Assembly: GCA_910586725.1 (NCBI GenBank) | Contig: CAJUJL010000022.1 | Location: 1 to 48,172 of the forward strand | Direction: 5' to 3' | DNA length: 48,172 bases | Source of the DNA: an uncultured Lachnospiraceae bacterium | GTDB lineage: Bacteria > Bacillota > Clostridia > Lachnospirales > Lachnospiraceae | Shown: positions 1 through 8,342 of the stretch, piece by piece | How the letters are laid out: each line of letters opens with the position of its first letter | Numbering within the stretch: the first letter of the stretch is position 1 | Made by a program: the position numbers and the translations under genes | Notes under the pieces: model-generated | Databases searched by the model: none | What the model was told of the DNA's origin: nothing | What the model saw: only the letters and a program-made list of their open reading frames with translations

Positions 1-3000
1 CCAGCCCCGCTGAATCGCCCATGTCGTTCAAAAGGGCTTCTATCGCAGCTTCGTCTTCCAATTCAGCCAGATTAAATCCGTCTTCTTTGATTGCATTCAC
101 AGCCGCTGTCAGTCCACTCCATACATCCGGATCAAATGCGGACTCACCCTTGCCGATCGCCGCCTTTGCTTTCACGAGCAGCGGCTGCAATTTGTTCTTT
201 GCCTCATTAAAGACTGTCTTTCTTACCAGCCCGTCGATTCCAGCTCGTATCTCATCGTACAGAACCTTCTTAGCGGCAGCCGTGTCCTCGACGCTGTTTA
301 CTTTGCTCAGAGACTCCTTGAGAGGATCAACGGATTTTGTCGTATAGTCTGCTTCGGCAAGAGCTCTTGCTTCCATAACGATTGCTCTAAGCTCTTGTTC
401 TGCAAACGCTTCTTTTGTGAATGTTCTTGTCGCAGTCTGACCACACCGGGTACATGTGCCTTGCTCTTCACCGTCAGCCTCAAAAGTTGGCTGCGTCTTA
501 ATTTCCCAGGTAACTACATCATGTCCCTTGGGAATTGTTTCGCCTTCTTCAACCATTTCATTACAGTGACTGCAGTATACGTTGCCTGAAAAACCATCTG
601 TCTCACAGGTGACAGCCACTGCTCCGTCAATATAACGTCCGAAACCTTTGTGGTCACATGCTGCGGTAATGGTAAGATGATAAGTTTTGTCGCCAATTTT
701 AAAATCTGTTGTATCGCCTTCACTTCCAATCGCGATAAGCCGAACGCCTGGCGTCTCAACATCCTGATATAATTTCGACTGTGTCGGAATGCTGTTTCCC
801 GGATAAAGGATAAATCTTACGTCACGATCTGTCGCTTGATCATGGTAAGTCTGTGTGATCAGATAGCTCTTTCCTGATGTAAGAGTAGTAACTCGACGAT
901 AACCTGAAATCTGATCTAAGTTCGATGCATGATCCTGTTTTTCAAGCAATTCGAAATCAAATTTACCATTTGCTATAAAGTTATCATTTTTTTCTGATAC
1001 GGCATCAAATCCCATTTTAGGATAGTAGAAGTATACATAACGGTTATTATAATTATCATTGCTTTTGCGCCTGATTTCAAAGCTTTCCTTGCCTTCTCCG
1101 TCAACCCTTTTTACTTCATGGGTAATCTGCTCGGTTCCAAAATACTGAGCGCCAGGGAGGTTGATCAGATACTTATCATTGAACGCGCTCTGAATCGTGT
1201 AAAGCTCAGCCTCAGCTTCGCCTGAAGATGTAAAAATAAATTCAGCGGCTTCCATATTGATGTCTGTATTTGGCACTTTGGAATAACCGTCCAGATTGTT
1301 GTTGGATGTTCCTTCACAGTCAAACAGGGATGGCTCTTTTAATGTAAATTCTTCAAATTTTGCAACATTCTGATTCGTTACGGAGCAATCATCCAACTCA
1401 ACATCTGCAAAGAATTTCTTTTCACCCTTCTGCATGGAAATTTCAGAACCATGGCAGTGGAAATTATAAGTTACGGTGTTTGCAATAACGGTCGCGTCGC
1501 CATCTTTTATAGCCGTAACAGAAAGCTCTTTCACGGCTTTTCGTTCTACATTTCTTGTTCCATATACCAGTTTTGTAGCCAGAGACGCTCCGTTTCTGGG
1601 ATAAAAAATTACGATCGGCGTAATATTTTCATCATTAAAAGGTTCGCCTCCACGGTTAAATTCCTCTCCCAATGGATAGGCCATCAGATATTTTTTGCCT
1701 GGCGTAATTTCGTTAACTGTTTTATAGCCTGCTAATATTTCTGTTTCGCCTTCTTTTACCTGATTGCTTCCGTCTAATTTTTCCAAAAACGTAATGGCAG
1801 GATCCAGATCGCTTCTTGTCCAGGAGTCCCAGGCGTTCATAAACAGATTACTTTTGTCAAAGACAATTGCCCGATCTGACGTAGTTGTAATCGTTCCGCT
1901 TTCCTCATCTACAGTTTCACCGCTTTTTCTCAAAAGGGCAAACGTTCCGTCTGTTATCTCAGAGTTATCAGTCCCTTTGCCATATTTGCTCGGTTCTTTT
2001 GTAATGATGATATTTCTTTGGGGACGCGTCGCCTGGAAGTTATTTGCCGTGTCGCTATTATTAAAATACCGTCTTTCAAGCTCGCTGTATACAACATATT
2101 CATCCGGCCTTTTCTCATCTGGTCTTGTAATGGTAAATTCCGCCTTTTCAATTGTCCGGTCAACGCTGTCCGGTGTTGTTTGGAAAGCTGCGTTGATAGT
2201 GCTCGTTCTTGTTCTATGCGCGTACAGAGCAGGAACCTCTTCTGATTTTGGGGATCCTGCTGTAAACGCAGCCGTAACGACTTTTTTAGCATCATCTGTC
2301 AGCTCTGTCATTCCTGTTAAATGACTGCTGCCGTATACTGTGTATTCCCTTTCATACGTTTCTCCCACTGCAAGATCTATATCTACCGTTACGTGAGGGA
2401 TAAAGTGATTTTTTACAACCTCCGTAATGGCAAACTTATTAAACTGAACGCTTCCTCTTCCGCGTTCCCATACAAGGCCTACGTTGCTTCCGGCATTCAT
2501 CTGGTCCAGACATGCATTTCTGAAATAAGCTGAGGTTCCTGGAATGTCAAATCCTTCCACACGCGTCATACCGCCCGTACTGTCTTCGCCTTCCACACCG
2601 TCTTCCGTTTTGAGAAATGTCATAATACGTCCGGTGTCTAAATGCTCACCAACAGGAGACGCAATCAACAGACCCTTTCTCTCATCAATCGGATTGAGGT
2701 AGGAAATAACGGAAGGATTCGCGCCTTCCGGGCTTCGCGTTCCTGTAGAAACAGGGCTTGAAAATTCAAAGATATTGTCTGCGTTTCTCTTTGCGTCCGC
2801 ATAGCTGATTAACCCTTTTCCGTTCCGGAATACATAACGAAGGTTTCCATCGCTAAGCTCTACGATTTCTCCGTCGCCGACCCAGTTGTTATTTTCCGTT
2901 TCGCCTTCCGCTTGCTCGAACTTCGGCACGGCTTCGGAACGGTGCCATTCATTGTCTCCGTTGGCGCTCTTATCCAGCCAGATTACGCTGGCTTCGCCAT

Positions 3001-4123
3001 TTTTATTGCCTGTTTCATCGTTCCTGAATACCGGAAATACCAGACGGTTAGCGCTTGTCCTGAGGGCTTTTCCGCTGGATACCGCGAGAGAATAGCCATC
3101 GTCTCTTTTCACGTGCGGATTGAGCATTTCCGGAGCGCTCCAGTCAAGTCCGTTCTCTGATGTCACGCACACAAGATAACTTGTATTATAAACATGGAGC
3201 GTTGAAGCTTTGTAAAACAGGTTCTGCTGAACGTAGTCCGGCGCGTTGTTATAACCGGTAGAAGTTGCGCGTTTTTGTGTAAGCGGCTCATAAGAATCGC
3301 CTTCTTTCGAATAAAGGTTGAACCATTTATCTACGGCCCAAACAGTTTCCGTGTTATCTGCAACGTTAAGCACTTTTGCAAGTTCTGTAGTATCATCAAA
3401 GTCTCCGACATAGAAGCTGTAGTTTCCATCAGCCGGAGATTGGTCTGCAACAGTTGTACTGTCCGTAAGAGCCAGACGTTTTGTTCCGTTCACATCTATG
3501 TAACCGGTTCCCTGCTTAGGAAACGTAAAGCCTTCTCCTTTTGCAAAGGAAGAAACGCCTGTCGGCGTCACATTCATCAGGCAGTAGATTTTGCCATCCT
3601 TATCTGTTACAAGAGAAGGATGATTTATGGATGTTGCATATGCGCCCGCATTTCCTTCACTGTCCGGAAAACGCAGCGGATAGCTGTAAGTCCAGGTCTT
3701 TCCTCCGTCTTTGGAAACAGACGCCACAATATCCGTACCGCCGGCAAGTTTTTCTTCGTCAAATTTCCCTTCGGCTGCCGTGATCAGCATGGTGCTGTTC
3801 GTTTCTGCTTCCCAGTATGTGCAGTCTTCGCCGTCTTCCCGAAGAGCAAGACGTTCAAATACTGTAAATGCCGGCGCGCCAAAGTACGGTCTGCCCGCGC
3901 CGTCTTCCGTAGTTCCTGTTACGTTGGCGATAAAGGGCTGGTTACGGGTGTAGGTAGAGCCTTCTACACCGCTGGTGCTTCTGGCCTTTAACAGCGCCGG
4001 CGCATCGCCTTCCTCTGCTTTGGCCGACAATCCGCTAACCGGAAGCATTGTTACAGCCATGGCCAGTGAGAGGCCCATACTAAGCCTTCTTTTCCACAGC
4101 TGTTTTGCATTTTCATGTTTCAT
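1..4123 (-). CDS. Secreted sialidase-like protein with degenerate active site (3' end beyond window)
   Basis: The frame is open from ATG 4123 to the window edge (1374 codons, no stop), behind a strong AAGGAGGT site. A signal peptide ends near A36 (AKA). A sialidase-type six-bladed propeller follows to about residue 560. It has an Asp box at 135-144 (SVSKDGGKTW), the inserted region seen in large clostridial sialidases (VQQNLFYK, SYLVCV) and blade motifs matching the two plus-strand paralogues. Aligned by eye to them, FRIP is FGAP (Arg to G82), the catalytic Glu is D417, the third Arg is L495 and the Tyr nucleophile is N536. Only the Asp (D131) and second Arg (R429) remain. Beyond the propeller are two copies of an undefined module (LYTIQSAFNDKYL, then GYRRVTTLTSGKSYLI), a Cys/His module from C1156 (YCSHC, CTRCG) and FIVAR-like helices. 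Classical sialidase activity looks unlikely; a glycan-binding role or another substrate is inference. Confidence 0.85.
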   Translation of the reverse strand, partial: MKHENAKQLWKRRLSMGLSLAMAVTMLPVSGLSAKAEEGDAPALLKARSTSGVEGSTYTRNQPFIANVTGTTEDGAGRPYFGAPAFTVFERLALREDGEDCTYWEAETNSTMLITAAEGKFDEEKLAGGTDIVASVSKDGGKTWTYSYPLRFPDSEGNAGAYATSINHPSLVTDKDGKIYCLMNVTPTGVSSFAKGEGFTFPKQGTGYIDVNGTKRLALTDSTTVADQSPADGNYSFYVGDFDDTTELAKVLNVADNTETVWAVDKWFNLYSKEGDSYEPLTQKRATSTGYNNAPDYVQQNLFYKASTLHVYNTSYLVCVTSENGLDWSAPEMLNPHVKRDDGYSLAVSSGKALRTSANRLVFPVFRNDETGNKNGEASVIWLDKSANGDNEWHRSEAVPKFEQAEGETENNNWVGDGEIVELSDGNLRYVFRNGKGLISYADAKRNADNIFEFSSPVSTGTRSPEGANPSVISYLNPIDERKGLLIASPVGEHLDTGRIMTFLKTEDGVEGEDSTGGMTRVEGFDIPGTSAYFRNACLDQMNAGSNVGLVWERGRGSVQFNKFAITEVVKNHFIPHVTVDIDLAVGETYEREYTVYGSSHLTGMTELTDDAKKVVTAAFTAGSPKSEEVPALYAHRTRTSTINAAFQTTPDSVDRTIEKAEFTITRPDEKRPDEYVVYSELERRYFNNSDTANNFQATRPQRNIIITKEPSKYGKGTDNSEITDGTFALLRKSGETVDEESGTITTTSDRAIVFDKSNLFMNAWDSWTRSDLDPAITFLEKLDGSNQVKEGETEILAGYKTVNEITPGKKYLMAYPLGEEFNRGGEPFNDENITPIVIFYPRNGASLATKLVYGTRNVERKAVKELSVTAIKDGDATVIANTVTYNFHCHGSEISMQKGEKKFFADVELDDCSVTNQNVAKFEEFTLKEPSLFDCEGTSNNNLDGYSKVPNTDINMEAAEFIFTSSGEAEAELYTIQSAFNDKYLINLPGAQYFGTEQITHEVKRVDGEGKESFEIRRKSNDNYNNRYVYFYYPKMGFDAVSEKNDNFIANGKFDFELLEKQDHASNLDQISGYRRVTTLTSGKSYLITQTYHDQATDRDVRFILYPGNSIPTQSKLYQDVETPGVRLIAIGSEGDTTDFKIGDKTYHLTITAACDHKGFGRYIDGAVAVTCETDGFSGNVYCSHCNEMVEEGETIPKGHDVVTWEIKTQPTFEADGEEQGTCTRCGQTATRTFTKEAFAEQELRAIVMEARALAEADYTTKSVDPLKESLSKVNSVEDTAAAKKVLYDEIRAGIDGLVRKTVFNEAKNKLQPLLVKAKAAIGKGESAFDPDVWSGLTAAVNAIKEDGFNLAELEDEAAIEALLNDMGDSAGL

Positions 4124-4280
4124 TACTTTCTTACCTCCTTTTCATTTTTCTTAAACATAAGTGTCTGCCCGCCGTTTGCGTACCAAGCAGGAAACAGCGG
4201 GTCTTTTGGTCATTTTTACCAATGCCATAAATGTATACTTTTTGAGACAGTCCGCACTGGGAAAACAAGAGAAAAAGAAA

Positions 4281-4309
4281 TTGAAATACATACTGCAATC
4301 CTTTATAAT
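4281..4309 (+). promoter_or_regulatory. SigmaA-type promoter for the first plus-strand sialidase
   Basis: TTGAAA (4281-4286) and a perfect TATAAT (4304-4309) are separated by 17 bases, which gives a leader of about 40 bases to the ATG at 4357. The rest of the 233-base divergent gap shows no clear promoter for the minus-strand gene and no convincing catabolite-control site. Confidence 0.75.
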
Positions 4310-4356
4310 GAAAGAAGGAGACATGAGAGCAAAAATATTTATGAAAGGATGGAGCT

Positions 4357-7300
4357 ATGTTTATTAAAACGCAACGTACAAAATTTCATAGGGTATTAAG
4401 TGCAGGTATTTCTTTTGTGCTGGCATCTTCTATGATGCCTGCATTCCCGGTTTGGGCGGCGGATTACCCGGATTCCGTGCCAACATTGACAGAAGAGGAG
4501 AAGAGAATACCAGATGTGAAGAAGGCCGGGAGCATTCCTGCTTCGGAGGATACGATTACATATGAACAGCCATTTGCGCCGTTTACGGCAGGCTGTGAAA
4601 ATTTCCGAATTCCGACGCTGCTTACGATTCAAAATGGCAAGCATAAGGGGACTTTGGTGGCGTCCGGTGACGCCAGGTGGGAAGAATGGAACGACGGAGG
4701 CGGAATTGATTCGATCGCGTCCATATCCGATGACGGAGGGAAAACCTGGAATTACAGTTTTCCGATTTATTTTCCGGACAGCTATGGCTATTCCGGAAGG
4801 GCTGCCACGACTATTATTGATCCGGGCGTTGTGGAAGGAGCAGACGGCACGCTTTATTTTATCGCAGACGTTAATCCCACCGGCAGCACGACGATGTATA
4901 AGACAATTGGAACCGGAAGCGGATATGTTACGGTAAACGGAGAACGCTATCAGGCATTGACGCAGGATTATAATATAAGCTGGAATACGACGCCGACAGA
5001 TGATAACCTGACGAATTATCCTTACTATGTGGATTCCTTTGATGAGGATGGATTTGCACAGATCTTAAAGAGGGAGGACAGCAGTGGAACTGGGTATGGC
5101 GTGGACGAATGGTTTAATCTTTATGAATATGAAGACGGAAAATATAAAGACACGCTGGAACGTTCCACGGTAGTCAACGACTCCAGTAAGAAGATTCAGC
5201 AGAACTGTTTTTATAAAGACTCTATGTTTCATGTTTACAGTATTGATTATCTTTGGGTTGTTCAGTCAAAAGACGGCGGGAGAACCTGGGAGCATCCGCG
5301 CGATATTACGGATCAGATCAAACGGCCCGCATCAACGGGTGAAGGAGCGATCCTCGTTTCTCCTGGTAAAGGGATTGTAACAAGCAAGGGGGACAGCGTC
5401 ATTGGCATTTATAATACCTTAAACAATGAAAGCGCAAGCATGCTTTATACAAAAGACGGAAAGACATGGAAGCGTACGCAGGATGTGCAGAACAGAAGGA
5501 CGAAAACTTCAGAGAACGAAATTGTGGAGCTCAAAGACGGAACACTCCGTATGTTTTACCGTTCAAATAACGACAAAATCAGTTATGCCGATATTACAAA
5601 GGATGAAAATGAAGACTATGTAATGGGCAGCGAAGTGGAGACAGACGTAAATGTGGTCAGCAATTGTAACGTTTCCGTTATATCTTATTCAGAAGAAATC
5701 GAAGGGAAACAGACGCTTCTCGTTTCCTGTCCCGGCAGTGGCAGCGGTTCGCTTACCGGTATGAGCAGAGCGAACGGTAAAATATTTGTATTTTTGGTAG
5801 ACGATAGCGATCCGGATAATCCGATGACGCTGTATCATACGTTTTCCGTACCGGGAGGAGAAACGGGGTTTGTTTATTCCTGTCTGACTGAGCTTAAGGA
5901 TGGCAGAGTCGGCATGCTTTGGGAGCCGAATCATTCTACTATGTATTTTGATACTTATCACATAGATGAGCTGATAAGCGACGCCGTTTCTGTAGAACTG
6001 AAAAAGGACGGAGAGCCGTACGCATTTCTTTGCGGAAGCGATGTTGACATTTCCGAATCTGCGGACAAAGCAGTTGCAAAAGTAGAAAAAAGCAATTTGC
6101 AGGGAGAAGTTTTGTGCGACCATGTTTCCGATGTGGCCGATAGCTTAAGCAGTTTTTCTTCCGTATGGAATTCGGATATTGCTGTATCGGATGCGGAAAT
6201 GACATTTAGGACAACCGAGACGGAAAATACCTGGAAACTTTATAATGAGTTTTCCGGCAAGTATTTTACCAATGAGAAAGCCGCCGGCGAGATGTTTAAA
6301 ACAGAAGAACATGAAGTGACGGTTACGCCGGAAGAGCAAAGCGACGGGACAGTGGCATTTCGAATTAAAGACGGATCAAGACCGCTGTTTTTCTATACGC
6401 AGAACATGGATTTTAACGCGCAGGGCAGCGATCCGGGCAATGCTGCGCTGGCCCGCCTGACATTATTGGAAAAACAGGATGAAGAATCGGCGGACGATGT
6501 GATTCCGGGATATACACGGGCGTCTGAAATAAAAGACGGCGGAAAATACTTGATTACCTGGATATGGACAGATGGCAGCGTGTTTGTGCTGTATCCGGAA
6601 AACGGCAGCACGGCGGCGCATACCAAGCTTTTGAGAATAAATCCGGATATTGTGAAAATTACAGGCGTCGGAGCAGGAGAAACGAGAACCGTGATTGACG
6701 GAACTCTCTATAAAATCAGTGTGGAAGATGCGGTAACGGATAAGAATGTTACGCTTGAGAAGGAAGAGACTTATTTTATTCCGGCGCAGGATTTGTCAAA
6801 AGAGCCTTCTGTCAAAGGCGGCAGTGTAAAAATCCAGAAAATTGACAGAATCAAAGAGGGGCTGTTTGACCACGTTTCCGACGAGCCGTTTTCAACGGAC
6901 GGCTATGGAATGGAAGCGCACAAAGGGCTGAAGCTTGCGGATGCGGAATTTACGTTTGCGGCAACGGATACGGCTGATACATGGAATATTTCGCACGACG
7001 AACTGTATCTGTCGAATCCGGAACGGGCAGAGGCGTTTTTCTCTGAAACGGCAGACAAGATTAAAGTGGAACGGACAGATGCAGGTAAATATTATTTGTC
7101 AAGAGCAGTGGCTAAGAGCGCGTTGGACGGTACGGCGATTGCATCCAAGAACGGCGGTGTGCCAATCGGAATTCTCATGTTTTATTACAGGGAGATGAAT
7201 TTCAGGTCTTATGGGACCAATGAGAAAAAGGGAAATGTATTTTCTGCGCATGGAGGCAGCCTTTATGGAACGCATGCGGATTATGCGCTTACTCTTTTTG

Positions 7301-8298
7301 AAAAGAAGAGTCAGGTTTCTGCGGAAGATGTGCTGCCAGGCTATCAGGAGGCGGAAGAAATTACAGATGGAAGAGCGTATCTGATTGCTTATATCTGGAA
7401 TGACAGTGTGTTTGTTTTGTATCCGGAAAATGGATTCGGGAATTCCACGAAGCTTGTAAATCCAATAGAAAGAGGATTTTTGGTTACGGCGGATGCCAGA
7501 GGAGGAGCAGACGTAACGGTAGAGAATGTGACATATCATTTTGATGTGACAGACACAAAGCTCACGGAATCAGAGAATACGTTAAAAGCTTTGCTGGCAC
7601 AGGCTGAGACGGCATACAAAAACCAGAGTGTGCAGATGGCTTCCTGGCAGGAATTTAAAGCGGCGTATGAAGAAGCAAAGAAGCTTTTGGAAAATCCTGC
7701 CGAAGCGGAGGTGTCGCAGATAGAAAAATTGTTTGCCAAACTGAATGCAGCCTTTGGGAAACTGGAAGCGGAAAAGAAACAAAACGTGGACGCTAACAAG
7801 CCTGGGATTGAGAAGGGCCATGTAGTCACGATTAATAACATTTCATATGAAGTGACCGATTTGTCTGCAAAAACAGTGTCTGTTGCAGGAGGAACAGCGA
7901 AAAAAGCCAATATTCCTTCAAGCGTTACCATCGGAGATTCGGCGTATAAAGTTACCGCGATACAGGCAAAAGCATTCAAGGGATCTAAAAATCTGCAGAC
8001 GGTGAAAATCGGCAGCAGCGTGACAAACATTGGGAATTTTGCATTTTCCGGCTGCGGAAAGCTGAAGACGGTAACGATAGGGAAAAACGTCAAGACAATC
8101 GGTAAAAAAGCATTTTATAACAGTAAAAAACTTACGAAAGTGACGGTTCAGGGCAAATCCAAACTGTCCAAAGTGAATGCGTCTGCTTTTAAGAAGACGT
8201 CTCCCAAAATCAGCATTAAACTGCCAAAAGATTTGAAGAAGAAAAGCGGACTGATTCGCCAGATTAAAAAAGCAGGTATTAAAAAAGGTTTAAAATAA
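4357..8298 (+). CDS. Secreted exo-alpha-sialidase (GH33-type) with FIVAR-like and BspA leucine-rich repeats
   Basis: The protein (1313 aa) would hydrolyse terminal sialic acids from glycans outside the cell. The start is set by AAAGGA seven bases before ATG. A signal peptide ends near PVWA-A. The propeller (about 75-545) has FRIP (R84), the acid D118 just before Asp box 122-131 (SISDDGGKTW), further Asp boxes SKDGGRTW and TKDGKTW, E386 in SENEIVEL, R398 in LRMFYR, R471 and Y507 in VYSCLTEL, so the full catalytic set is present. The insertion ending in the SIDYLWVV strand matches large clostridial sialidases. Two tandem modules of about 240 aa follow (each ending PGY..A.EI..G..YLI..W and VLYPENG), then a FIVAR-like helical segment (about 1075-1145) and BspA-type LRR_5 repeats (KAFKGSKNLQTVKIG and similar) with a Lys-rich tail. 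No LPXTG or S-layer motif is seen. The next gene, 44 bases on, is a paralogue and probably co-transcribed. Confidence 0.93.
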   Translation: MFIKTQRTKFHRVLSAGISFVLASSMMPAFPVWAADYPDSVPTLTEEEKRIPDVKKAGSIPASEDTITYEQPFAPFTAGCENFRIPTLLTIQNGKHKGTLVASGDARWEEWNDGGGIDSIASISDDGGKTWNYSFPIYFPDSYGYSGRAATTIIDPGVVEGADGTLYFIADVNPTGSTTMYKTIGTGSGYVTVNGERYQALTQDYNISWNTTPTDDNLTNYPYYVDSFDEDGFAQILKREDSSGTGYGVDEWFNLYEYEDGKYKDTLERSTVVNDSSKKIQQNCFYKDSMFHVYSIDYLWVVQSKDGGRTWEHPRDITDQIKRPASTGEGAILVSPGKGIVTSKGDSVIGIYNTLNNESASMLYTKDGKTWKRTQDVQNRRTKTSENEIVELKDGTLRMFYRSNNDKISYADITKDENEDYVMGSEVETDVNVVSNCNVSVISYSEEIEGKQTLLVSCPGSGSGSLTGMSRANGKIFVFLVDDSDPDNPMTLYHTFSVPGGETGFVYSCLTELKDGRVGMLWEPNHSTMYFDTYHIDELISDAVSVELKKDGEPYAFLCGSDVDISESADKAVAKVEKSNLQGEVLCDHVSDVADSLSSFSSVWNSDIAVSDAEMTFRTTETENTWKLYNEFSGKYFTNEKAAGEMFKTEEHEVTVTPEEQSDGTVAFRIKDGSRPLFFYTQNMDFNAQGSDPGNAALARLTLLEKQDEESADDVIPGYTRASEIKDGGKYLITWIWTDGSVFVLYPENGSTAAHTKLLRINPDIVKITGVGAGETRTVIDGTLYKISVEDAVTDKNVTLEKEETYFIPAQDLSKEPSVKGGSVKIQKIDRIKEGLFDHVSDEPFSTDGYGMEAHKGLKLADAEFTFAATDTADTWNISHDELYLSNPERAEAFFSETADKIKVERTDAGKYYLSRAVAKSALDGTAIASKNGGVPIGILMFYYREMNFRSYGTNEKKGNVFSAHGGSLYGTHADYALTLFEKKSQVSAEDVLPGYQEAEEITDGRAYLIAYIWNDSVFVLYPENGFGNSTKLVNPIERGFLVTADARGGADVTVENVTYHFDVTDTKLTESENTLKALLAQAETAYKNQSVQMASWQEFKAAYEEAKKLLENPAEAEVSQIEKLFAKLNAAFGKLEAEKKQNVDANKPGIEKGHVVTINNISYEVTDLSAKTVSVAGGTAKKANIPSSVTIGDSAYKVTAIQAKAFKGSKNLQTVKIGSSVTNIGNFAFSGCGKLKTVTIGKNVKTIGKKAFYNSKKLTKVTVQGKSKLSKVNASAFKKTSPKISIKLPKDLKKKSGLIRQIKKAGIKKGLK

Positions 8299-8342
8299 AG
8301 GGGTAGCATCATCGGTAAGCAAAGGATAGATTGGAGTTCAGA

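Noticed and set aside
4124..4356. Catabolite-control (cre) site between the divergent sialidase genes.
   Set aside because: The best stretch, near 4173-4190, matches only part of the consensus, and no promoter for the minus-strand gene could be placed next to it.
8331..8342. TTG start extending the second sialidase by four residues.
   Set aside because: ATG 8343 has GGAG at ideal distance, and that site lies inside the extension.
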